The notes under the pieces: model-generated | Seen by the model: only the letters and a program-made list of their open reading frames with translations | Told to the model about the DNA's origin: nothing | Database searches by the model: none | Made by a program: the position numbers and the translations under genes | Part shown: positions 10,613-18,536 of the stretch, in pieces | How the letters are laid out: each line of letters starts with the position of its first letter | Position numbering within the stretch: position 1 is the stretch's first letter | DNA from: Brassica napus | Lineage: Eukaryota; Streptophyta; Magnoliopsida; Brassicales; Brassicaceae | Assembly: GCF_020379485.1 (NCBI RefSeq) | Contig: NW_026015170.1 | Span: 32,538 to 96,537, forward strand | Direction: 5' to 3' | Length of the DNA stretch: 64,000 bases

Positions 10613-10625
10613 GGCTCTGATACCA
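10613..10625 (-). other. Primer binding site of element E (initiator tRNA-Met)
   Basis: The minus strand reads TGGTATCAGAGCC, the usual plant PBS complementary to the 3' end of initiator tRNA-Met. It abuts the LTR end (GTGATA) with no spacer. The 10380-10612 leader holds no other feature I can support. Confidence 0.9.
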
Positions 10626-11243
10626 TATCACTTTTAGTGATGTTTAGAGTGATCTGAGTATTTAGGAAAGATTAGAAGAGATTTAGAGAAGATTAAAGTA
10701 TGAAATGAGATTAAGAGTCTAAAGAACTAAAGAGAGACTAAGAGAGACTTCATAACTTGCTTAATCTTATTAATGAGACTGAGTTACAAATATATAGTGT
10801 CGAGATTAGGGTTTTACAACACAAGAGGATAAGCTAAAGCATGTGGAGTCAAAGAGAGTGGAGCGCTTCTTTTGAATTGATCCAATGAGGTTCTTCACAT
10901 GTGTAAGGCATCTAGTATCTTGGATAAGATCCCTTTTGCCTTTCCAGCTGTGCCAGACTGTCACGCCCAGCTTCTTCCTTTCCCTTAACGGTCACAACTC
11001 ATCCTAAGCTTTGGGTAAAGCTTCTTCCCTTCAACCGAGTTACTCGGGTAAGTTTCTTTTACCTTTGGTCGAGTTTGGTCGATACAATGTGTACGGCCGG
11101 TACGGCCTGTACGGCCTGTACGGTCCATCCGTACCAAACTCTCCCAAACTCTCCATGCTCTCCATTCCTCAACTCTACACTTCCTTATCTCTTTATCCCT
11201 TCAACCCCTCATCTCTTCTTCTTATACTCAGCTCAATTCAACA
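10626..11243 (-). repeat. 5' LTR of element E (618 bp)
   Basis: Same length and, on reading, same sequence as 5044-5661 (offset 5,582 bp), including the GTACGG cluster at 11091-11134. Followed by the right target duplication AGAAG. Confidence 0.95.
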
Positions 11244-11415
11244 AGAAGAAGTTATCCCACTTTCAAATCAGGTGATTCCAGTTTCCCAGTTTGGGAATAG
11301 CACAGCTTCATCGTCGTTCCAGTCAAACCAGGATGAATCACTTTGTGAGAAGCTTGATTTGGATACATAAAGTGGTGGAGAATCACCAGGAAGTTGAATA
11401 AATTCATAGGAGTTG
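11244..11415 (+). repeat. CentBr-type satellite, about one monomer between E and D
   Basis: Begins AGAAGAAGTTATCCC (the first five bases are the E target duplication) and stops within AGGAGTTG at the left border of element D. Same orientation as all other blocks. Confidence 0.93.
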
Positions 11416-12486
11416 TGGTGCAGCCCTGGAATGGCTGTCTCTCCCTGGATCACTTGAAGGGGGCGTGGGTGGATGAAAGGTGATGGATATGGTCTTTTCC
11501 TTAGAGCTATGGGATGCTATAAAGATTTTTTTTTTTCTGCTCCACAGACACAGGATCACCCTGCTTAGTGTCTAGAATGGATCACAGAGATAATCCTTGC
11601 AAACAGAGAATCAAAGACTCGATCTGTATCAAGGTTTGTGGATTGATGTGGGACACAAGAGAGATGGCTCGCCTCCTGATACTCCAAGGCTTCTGATCTG
11701 GATATGGCACACCAAATCAGAGAACCCAAGCTGGATATTACACACCGGCAGAATTGAGAGAAAACTCAAAACAAGAAGTTGAAAAAAAATGTCGATTGAT
11801 TGATCTTCATGCCAAAACGTGGCTACATATGTTAAAAGAATAAAACTGAAAACCCTAAATTTAAACCAAGATGGTTTAATCTCCTAATCCAATTCGAAAT
11901 TGGTTTATTTTAAATACTAATCTACCCAAATCTGGTTTACTCAAATTCCTAATTGTCTTTGGTTTAAATTAAATGAAAGCCCAATAAACTAAACCCATTA
12001 CATTGCAATTAAATCAAACCAACAAGCTGGTTCTTCTTTGGTTTATGATGGGCCACGACTTGAACTTGATTTGGAGTGTCTCCTAATGAACTTTAGATCC
12101 TCCACGTCCTGTTAGGCCAGCTAGAAACCAAGTGGATCAAGATTCTGGCTGCAACTCTCTTTTTGGACCGAAAAAGCCCTATTTCGCCTAGATCCAAATA
12201 TAACCCAATCCAGAAACTTCCTGACATGTTTTTCTTGTTCTCCATACAAATTTGGATGAGGTGAATGGTCTCCATAGCTCCTGTTAAGCTTAGTTGGTTG
12301 AATCCTCTTTGTTCAAGCTGTTTCAAGGCAGTACCAACAGTTCTTCTCTTCTCTCTATCCAGAACCTCATAGATCATGCCAATAAGAGTATGATACTGTC
12401 CATTAAACTGCACCATGTTCAGTGGTATAGCTGACCCATACATTGGCTTCAATCCATTGATTCCAATCCTGATCAGGATCACACCA
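11416..12486 (-). repeat. 3' LTR of element D (1,071 bp)
   Basis: On the minus strand it begins TGGTGTGATCC just after the PPT and ends GGCTGCACCA. The first ~394 bp is coding (C-terminus of the D polyprotein); the rest, 11416-12092, is non-coding and AT-rich in its middle. Only 11416-11744 has a matching copy, at 13958-14284; the start is inferred from the PPT and from the A comparison. Confidence 0.75.
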
Positions 12487-13874
12487 TCCCCTCCTCCTTT
12501 AAAAGGATTTGTCCTCAAATCCAAGCTCTGTAGGATGACAGAACCTTGATAATTTAACTCCAAAGTTCCTGACCTGGCCATGAGATATATCATCACCTCT
12601 CTAGTCTCTCCAGGATGAAACACAAAGCTCTGCAGTCCTTCTTCATGTCTCAGCAACATCTTGGAACTTTCCTCACTGCATGTGGCTTCCAAGGCAGATG
12701 ATTTCTCCACTTTGTTGAGTTTGCAGTTGAATGCTTCTCTCCAGGATGATCCTATCCACGTCCTGGTCATCAACATGAGACCATGTACTCTCAGTTTAAC
12801 ATCCTTCTGGTCAGGTGGTCGTGTGGTTTGGTCCCCATACTCATCCTCCAGTTCTGGCTTCTCTTTAACCACCACCAGTTCCTGTTTATCTCTTCTCAGC
12901 TTGTTCTGGTCAGTTATGAACCTGATAAAGGACGTGTTACCTCCTGACTCTCCTTCATTCTCTCTGCAAATAGTTTTTATCATACCATTCTCTCTCCCTT
13001 TAAAAAGATTTGACCACAAATCTTGTTTTTCAAGAGTGAATGAACCTTGCAAATTGAGCTTGTATGCAGTTGCTTTCTGATCCAGAATTTGTTTGTTTCT
13101 TCTAACCACACACAAGCTTCCTCCTGGTTCAAAAACAACTTGTTGCAGGCCCTTAACAACTCTCAGATGTTCCACTAAGCTGAGCTGAAGACATACCAAA
13201 GGTCTGATTAGTAACTCACAAGCTAAAGACTTAAAGTTATCACCTTGCTCAACAGTAGGAAGCACCAATTCAAGAGCTTTAGATGACCCTCCAGGAACCT
13301 TTTCTTCTTGTTTTATTTGATCAGGCACGTGGCCACACTCAGCTTCTGCAACTTCTGCCTCCTCCTCTAGTTTTAAACAAAGAGTTGTTGGTTCTGGTTC
13401 AGTTTTATGACTCTCCTCAATCTGTTTTATTGGAGAAGCTAATATAGAAGCTTGCTGCTTTTCCTCCTCTTGTTTCAATGATAGAACAGGAACCACAGAT
13501 CTTCTCTCAGCCGGTTTTAATGGCAATTCAGACCAATAGGCAGGCTGATCTAAAATAGTAAGCTTTGTTGCTGCTTCTGGTTTTAGTTTTGAAAGTTTCC
13601 ACTGCGAGACAAACCTCTTCTTCATCAAGGTCTTCATCTCCACCCATGAAATAATTTGAGGTTTTTTTTCAAATCTCCTAGTCTGAGAAACTCTCTGCCA
13701 CCATGAGAATGCACTTCCACAGAGTCCATTGACTGCTAGACATACCTTTTTCTTTTCAGTGTAGTATAGGAGTCCAAAGAGAAACTCCATCTTCTTTTCC
13801 CAATCAAGGTATGCCTCTGTATCAATCTTCCCATAGAAGAATGGAATTGTAAGCTCTTCTTCATATCCAGACAT
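12093..13874 (-). CDS. Gag-like protein fused to duplicated integrase-tail modules, element D (593 aa)
   Basis: Residues 1-105 are a Retrotrans_gag-type domain (AYLDWEKKMEFLF, SAFSWWQRV, MKTLMKKRFVSQW), matching the gag domains of A and B. There is no CCHC knuckle, protease, RT or integrase core. The middle is Glu/Lys-rich and unrecognised. Two degenerate copies of the integrase C-terminal end follow: one near residues 255-298 (FEPGG...AYKLNLQG...LWSNLFKGRENG) and one near 415-464 (FHPGE...LELNYQG...DLRTNPFKGGGDG). The last ~131 residues are encoded in the 3' LTR. The frame is intact over 1.78 kb, which hints at selection or youth. It could be a capsid-type protein helping mobilise D; that is inference. 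Confidence 0.75.
   Translation of the reverse strand: MSGYEEELTIPFFYGKIDTEAYLDWEKKMEFLFGLLYYTEKKKVCLAVNGLCGSAFSWWQRVSQTRRFEKKPQIISWVEMKTLMKKRFVSQWKLSKLKPEAATKLTILDQPAYWSELPLKPAERRSVVPVLSLKQEEEKQQASILASPIKQIEESHKTEPEPTTLCLKLEEEAEVAEAECGHVPDQIKQEEKVPGGSSKALELVLPTVEQGDNFKSLACELLIRPLVCLQLSLVEHLRVVKGLQQVVFEPGGSLCVVRRNKQILDQKATAYKLNLQGSFTLEKQDLWSNLFKGRENGMIKTICRENEGESGGNTSFIRFITDQNKLRRDKQELVVVKEKPELEDEYGDQTTRPPDQKDVKLRVHGLMLMTRTWIGSSWREAFNCKLNKVEKSSALEATCSEESSKMLLRHEEGLQSFVFHPGETREVMIYLMARSGTLELNYQGSVILQSLDLRTNPFKGGGDGVILIRIGINGLKPMYGSAIPLNMVQFNGQYHTLIGMIYEVLDREKRRTVGTALKQLEQRGFNQLSLTGAMETIHLIQICMENKKNMSGSFWIGLYLDLGEIGLFRSKKRVAARILIHLVSSWPNRTWRI
12487..12502 (-). other. Polypurine tract of element D
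   Basis: Minus strand reads AAAGGAGGAGGGGA directly before LTR start TGGTGTGATCC, inside the coding frame. Confidence 0.75.
12981..13007 (-). other. Second, internal PPT/LTR-start-like junction in D
   Basis: Minus strand reads AAAGGGAGAGAGAA followed by TGGTATGATAAAA, echoing the true junction (AAAGGAGGAGGGGA/TGGTGTGATCC). It lies in the first duplicated integrase-tail module about 500 bp upstream of the real PPT. Confidence 0.5.
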
Positions 13875-13942
13875 AGAATACAGTTTGTTAACTGATAGAT
13901 TTCGTGCTCCTTTGTTAAAACTTCAAACCCTAACCCTCAAGA

Positions 13943-13955
13943 GGCTCTGATACCA
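13943..13955 (-). other. Primer binding site of element D (initiator tRNA-Met)
   Basis: Minus strand TGGTATCAGAGCC, separated from the LTR end (TGCACCA) by AG, the same spacer as in element A. Confidence 0.88.
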
Positions 13956-13957
13956 CT

Positions 13958-14284
13958 TGGTGCAGCCCTGGAATGGCTGTCTCTCCCTGGATCACTTGAA
14001 GGGGGCGTGGGTGGATGAAAGGTGATGGATATGGTCTTCTCCTTAGAGCTATGGGATGCTATAAAGATGTTTTTTTCTGCTCCACAGACACATGATCACC
14101 CTGCTTAGTGTCTAGGATGGATCACAGAGATAATCCTTGCAAACAGAGAATCAAAGACTCGATCTGTATCAAGGTTTGTGGATTGATGTGGGACACAAGA
14201 GAGATGGCTCGCCTCCTGATACTCCAAGGCTTCTGATCTGGATATGGCACACCAAATCAGAGAACCCAAGCTGGATATTACACA
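13958..14284 (-). repeat. Truncated 5' LTR of element D (327 bp)
   Basis: Matches 11416-11744 closely (a few substitutions and a shorter T run), then stops matching after TTACACACC. The outer ~740 bp of the LTR, including the coding part and U3, is missing, so this copy probably lacks its own promoter. Confidence 0.85.
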
Positions 14285-14327
14285 CCAGCTTATCATAGGA
14301 TCAGAGATGGCTTCTAGTTTCTGATCT
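14285..14327. other. 43-bp filler between truncated D LTR and satellite
   Basis: Not satellite and not a direct continuation of the LTR. Its end TTCTGATCTGGA (14319-14330) repeats an LTR segment at 14231-14242, so it looks like a templated patch made during end-joining repair. Confidence 0.5.
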
Positions 14328-14956
14328 GGAAGTTGAATAAATTCATAGGAGTTGGCAAGAAGAAGTTATCCCACTTTCAAATCAGGTGATTCCAGTTTCC
14401 CAGTTTGGGAATAGCGCAGCTTCATCGTCGTTCCAATCAAACCAGGATGAATCACTTTGTGAGAAGCTTTATTTGGATACCTAAAGTGGTGGAGAATCAC
14501 CAGGAAGTTGAATAAATCTCATAGGAGTTGGCAAGAAGAAGTTATCCCACTTTCAAATCAGGTGATTCCAGTTTCCCAGTTTGGGAATAGGACAGCTTCT
14601 TCGTCGTTCCAATCAAACCAGGATGAATCTCTTTGTGAGAAGCTTTTTTTGGATACATAAAGTGGTGGAAAATCACCAGGAAGTTGAATAAATCTCATAG
14701 GAGTTGGCAAGAAGAAGTTATCCCACTTTCAAATCTGGTGATTCCAGTTTCCCAATTTGGAAATAGCACAGCTTCATCGTCGTTCCAATCAAACCAGGAT
14801 GAATCACTTTGTGAGAAGCTTGATTTGGATACCTAAAGTGGTGGAGAATCACCAGGACGTTGAATAAATCTCATAGGAGTTGGCAAGAAGAAGTTATCCC
14901 ACTTTCAAATCAGGTGATTCTAGGTTTCCCAGTTTGGGAATTGCACAGCTTCTTCG
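14328..14956 (+). repeat. CentBr-type satellite (about 3.6 monomers)
   Basis: Starts GGAAGTTGAATAAATTC and ends CACAGCTTCTTCG, where the LTR fragment TGTTAACTTG begins. Monomers resemble the diverged zone 1 type (for example CCCAATTTGGAAATAGC). Confidence 0.92.
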
Positions 14957-15633
14957 TGTTAACTTGAAGAGAAGACATGGAGAAACTAAAAGTGTTGAGT
15001 TGAGTTGGGGCTTGTGCAAAAGATAGGGCAAGGTGTCCAGAAGTGTCCTGATGGATGTGCAAAGTTAGGGTCAAGTCTAGGAGAGACTTAGAAGTGTATT
15101 TGGGAGCAAATGGGCGAGTGTGCAAAGATAGGGCGAGGCAGTACGGACATGTACGGACAGTACGGATCCGTACGGACCAGGGCGACCCAGATTTGCATAA
15201 CTCGGCCATTTGAGAAGTTTTGGAGTTGGTGCAAAAATAGGGCGAACCTGACGTCCCGGGAAGGCTTGTGCAATGTCTGGGCAAGGTTTAGGAGTTATAA
15301 AAGTGGTCCCAGTCTTGTGGATAAGGTTCTGATCAGATGGCATCAAAGGAGAATCAAGAAGATGCCATTGGAGTGTGATTGGCTAGTTTGGTCTTGGGAC
15401 AGGCTGGCCTTGGCTGTAAAGACAAGGGGAGCCACGACCATGTACCTGGACTGATCTCTGGATAGATTAGGAGGAGCCTAAAGAGAGCCAATCACAGTTC
15501 AGCCTTCCCCATTTTGAATTAAACCAATCAGACTCCATCTCCTCTTAACCAATCAGCATCAACTACTCAGATTGCAACAAGACCAGCTCATCTACACCAT
15601 CCATTCCTCTTAAGTGATTTACAGCCATTAGAT
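14957..15633 (+). repeat. LTR fragment of the G/H family, plus orientation
   Basis: Begins TGTTAACTTGAAGAG, the same start as the G LTR read on the minus strand and close to H at 61296. It follows the H LTR order through the CCATTCCTCTTAAG stretch and stops at CATTAGATATA, where the sequence turns into the end of an LTR in the opposite orientation. It has four GTACGG repeats (15141, 15151, 15160, 15170), not found in G or H, and lacks their GAATAGTGA cluster. No PBS or internal domain is attached. Confidence 0.75.
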
Positions 15634-16655
15634 ATATGAGATTTGAGAGCTCTGGCTGTGTATGTGTATGAGAAGCCATTAGAGGCAAAGAATAAGGTCT
15701 TGAACTAGTTGAATAAGAGGTCTGATGAAACTAGTATGAACTTGAATCAGAAACAAAGAGACTTAGAGAGATTAAGAGATTAGAGACTAAGAAAGGGGTA
15801 GATTAAGAGAATCTGATCAAGAACACACTTTTATATTTATGAAGGAGATGGGGAAAACCCCCATACTCACTTAAGAGAGTTACACACGCCCATGAGGCTC
15901 TTTATATAGGTTTTACACTCTTGCAAACTCATAAACCTATATCTAATGGATAGAAATAACTTAAGAGGAATGGATGGTGAGGATGAGTTGGTCTTGTTGT
16001 AATCTGAGTGATGTGTGCTGATTGGATAAGCTAAGCTGGCTCACTTTAATTCAAACCAAGGCAAGCTGGCTCCTTGCTTGTGATTGGCTCTCCTTAGGCT
16101 CCTACTAATCTTTCCATGCATCTGTCCAGGTTCATGGTCGTGGCTCCCTTCTCTTTACAGCAAGAGACAGCCTGTCCAAGACCAGAACTAGCCAATCACA
16201 CACAAGGAAGCTCCCATTGGTTGTTTGCCTCCACAAAGCATCTTCTTGATTCCCTTTGACTAGATTCAAACCTTGGTGCCTTATCCATATACTATGCACA
16301 CTCTTCACATCCTGAATAGTGACCCAAATAGTGAATAGTCAACCTGAATAGTGACTAGTGATTCACTATTCACTTTTACACCAACTTGCCCAAACTTCTC
16401 CAATCTTACTGTGGTAACTTTCCAAAGTTACTGTGGTAACTTTGGAGTTACTGTCTGACCCAAATCTTCTCCAAATGGTGTCTAAGTCCCTCCTGGACTT
16501 AACCCTATCTTTGCACACTCATCAGACCACTTCTGAAGCCTTAAGACTCTCCCAAAGCCTTAACATACAATCTCTGAAGATCTTGCCATGTCTTTGCACA
16601 AGCACCAACTCAACTCATCACTTTTGCTTCTCCACTTCTTCTCTTCAAGTTAACA
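15634..16655 (-). repeat. 3' LTR of element G (about 1,020 bp)
   Basis: On the minus strand it begins TGTTAACTTGAAGAG and ends near CAAATCTCATAT, at an inverted junction with the 14957 fragment. Contains a TATA box (minus TATATAAA, 15901-15908) and a cluster of GAATAGTGA and its inverse at 16313-16378, as in H at 61577-61640. The terminal bases at the junction are uncertain by a few nucleotides. Confidence 0.75.
15901..15908 (-). promoter_or_regulatory. TATA box in LTR of G
   Basis: Minus strand CCTATATAAAGAG; the matching position in H is 61959-61966. Motif-based but conserved between the two. Confidence 0.55.
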
Positions 16656-18536
16656 CTCCCCCTCAAGCTTGACTCTAGCTGATTCTAAGTCAAGCTTGGA
16701 ACCTTGAAGAACTTCCTCATTAAAAACCTCACCAAGGAAAACCCTTTGGGACAAAGCCTTGATGAGGGAAAAAGAGTAAAGTCTCCAAGGCCTAGGGATT
16801 GGCCAGTGAGTCTTTGTGCCTTACCAACAATGTAAGGGACACAAAGACTCTAGATCATGGCCTCTACAATCATCCCACGCCTTGTACTCTCCTTACTGCC
16901 TAATCTTGGTCTCTCCCCCTTTCACCTAACCTCTTGTTAGGTTGAAGTGCTCGGACACACCAGATCAGCCTCTTCTTGGAGATACAACTTCTCTTACTGA
17001 GTCTTGGCTGCTTCTTCTTCTTATAGAGTCGCCACCTTGTTGCTTGAGCTACATGAGGATGCTTCAGCCACTCTCCAATCACCTCAACACTTGAAGCCGC
17101 CTTGGACATTGCTTCTTCATCCTTCATCATACTTCTCAACAGGTTGCTTCCTCTTCTAGAATAACCACCAAGCTCTCTTGGATCATGTAAGCTTCAACAC
17201 TCCCCCTCAAGCTTGAGACTCTCACAGGAACAAGCTTGAATGGATTGCTTCATGATCCTCACACACACACCATTGCCGCTTCTCTTCTGATCTTGCCATC
17301 TTCATGGAATGCTTGTGGAAGCTTCAGCTATCTCTCCAATCACTTCACACTAGAAGACGCCTTGATAGAGTTGCCTTCATCTTCTTACAGCCAAGAGTAC
17401 TCTGTCTTAGTTTGAGTACTCTCTTGAATAGACTCGCCACAGCCTAAGCCCCGGATGGCTCCTTCTTCAGATGCTTGCAATGGACTTCTTGGATCGCATG
17501 GAAGCTCACTAAACTCCCCTCCTCAAGCTTGGATTGAGTATAGGTCCAAGCTTGCAAGTGAGCTTCAGTGAGACTTCACACCAGTGGCGCATCACCACTT
17601 CTTTCTCAACTCTCCATTGCTCCACACAATGGGCAAAGTCTTCCTCTTTCAACTCGGATGGATGGTGAACCAAGAACACCTCTTGTGAACCTGAAACATC
17701 ACTCAAACTCCAGCAAAGATAAGACACAAGTGCATTGGGTCAACCCTTGATGCATCATCAAGTTTGAACACCAATGTCTTTAAGCAATGCAACAGATTAA
17801 ACTAGACATTTTCAAGTTCTAATCTTTGCAAGCAAACTCTCTAAGCACTAGCATGATCCTAACAGATTCAATACAAGCTACTTAGGCAATTTTTAAAGCT
17901 TCTTTACTCAGCATTTAGACATGAATCTAATGCTTCAATGTAAGACAGCCATTTGACAGTATGCACTAACCTTAATCAGTTTTAATTCATGAATGCAACA
18001 ATACAATTCATCACACATTCATTTATAACTTAGGCTAAGCATTACTATCATCACTTAACATCAGACAATGCATTACTTTCAATCTGTTTTCAGTTCATGA
18101 GTTTCAAACAATACCATTTCACATTTAGCAAACTCATTACTTAACAGGAGCAAGCATTTTACTCTTTAAACACTAAACAAGCCTTTAAAGCATCCTGGGA
18201 CAGATTCAACTAATTATATTTAGCAATCACACATTATCCTCAGGTTTTTCAATCAATACACATCACAATAACCAGGCACAGTCACACCACAAGCTCAATA
18301 TCAAGAAGGTTTTAAAGAATCACTTACACAAGGAACCAGGTTGGTTCCTTAAGCCTCCAAAGGCAATCTGGCCATGATATGGTTGGATTCAAGAGTCTAG
18401 GTCGTCACCCAACTCCTTCTCCTTCAGTCCATGGCCTCCTTCTTGTTTCTCACACCCAAAGACCCCTCCTTGCTCCATACTATCAAGCCTGCTTCTCTTC
18501 ACTTCATCTTTCTTGTAGCAGGATGTAACAAGCTCT
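16656..18536 (-). other. Non-coding internal domain of element G
   Basis: No reading frame with recognisable domains on either strand. On the minus strand the PPT AAGCTTGAGGGGGAG abuts the LTR. A hairpin with perfect 11-bp arms overlaps it (CAAGCTTGACT 16664-16674; AGTCAAGCTTG 16688-16698), and the conserved GTCCCANNGGG block is at 16714-16780. Two more PPT-like CTCCCC...CAAGCTT modules sit at 17194-17216 and 17511-17552. The rest is AT-rich and matches H. Confidence 0.7.
17194..17552 (-). other. Two extra PPT-like modules inside G
   Basis: Plus-strand TCAACACTCCCCCTCAAGCT at 17194 and ACTCCCCTCCTCAAGCTTGG at 17513, each followed by a second AAGCTT copy forming an inverted repeat. On the minus strand both read as CAAGCTTGAGGGGGAG-like tracts, the first followed by TGTTGA, copying the true PPT/LTR junction at 16655/16656. 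Matching modules occur in H at 63454-63476 and 63880-63892. Confidence 0.6.

Larger units (their letters stand above)
5044..11243 (-). mobile_element. Element E: complete Ty1/copia LTR retrotransposon, 6,200 bp
   Basis: Two 618-bp LTRs (5044-5661 and 10626-11243) appear identical on reading. They flank a PBS, one intact gag-pol frame and a PPT, all on the minus strand. A perfect 5-bp target duplication AGAAG is present at 5039-5043 and 11244-11248, inside the satellite stretch GGCAAGAAGAAGTTATCC. The domain order protease-integrase-RT-RNase H marks Ty1/copia. Identical LTRs plus an unbroken ORF point to very recent insertion. Copia-type centromere elements are known in Brassica (CRB) and Arabidopsis lyrata (Tal1); whether E belongs to either needs a database comparison. 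Confidence 0.96.
11416..14284 (-). mobile_element. Element D: non-autonomous gypsy-type LTR retrotransposon, 5' LTR truncated
   Basis: Minus-strand element with a full 3' LTR (11416-12486), PPT, one 593-codon frame, PBS and only the inner 327 bp of the 5' LTR (13958-14284). The U5/R part of its LTR is recognisably related to element A (shared runs such as GTGTAATATCCA, GAGTCTTTGATTC and TTGCAAGGAT in the same order); its PPT context encodes DLRTNPFKGGGD against [12 protein letters not shown] in A; and both have an AG spacer before the PBS. Protease, RT, RNase H and integrase core are missing, so it would need enzymes in trans, plausibly from A-type elements. No target duplication remains: satellite resumes about 27 bp upstream of the monomer point where it stopped. 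Confidence 0.82.
15631..18536 (-). mobile_element. Element G: truncated, non-coding copia-type LTR retrotransposon
   Basis: Minus-strand element with its 3' LTR (to 16655), PPT and about 1.9 kb of internal sequence; the 5' LTR, PBS and first ~280 bp of internal region are missing. The internal sequence matches element H (62515-64000 read in reverse), including CTGTCCCAGGATGC and the block around CCAATGCA. The right end joins satellite at CTTGG, shared by the H sequence and the satellite-like TTGGGAATAGG, suggesting microhomology joining. No protein domain is visible. The PPT region and the LTR start resemble copia elements E and F, so it is probably a LARD-like element mobilised by copia enzymes. 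Confidence 0.75.

Noticed and set aside
13923..13936. Telomere-like AAACCCTAACCCT on the plus strand
   Set aside because: Fewer than two repeat units, in the leader of element D next to the PBS; similar AAACCCTA words occur in other LTRs here.
14105..14296. 63-codon minus-strand frame over the D LTR remnant and filler
   Set aside because: It crosses the LTR/filler junction and has no domain; chance frame.
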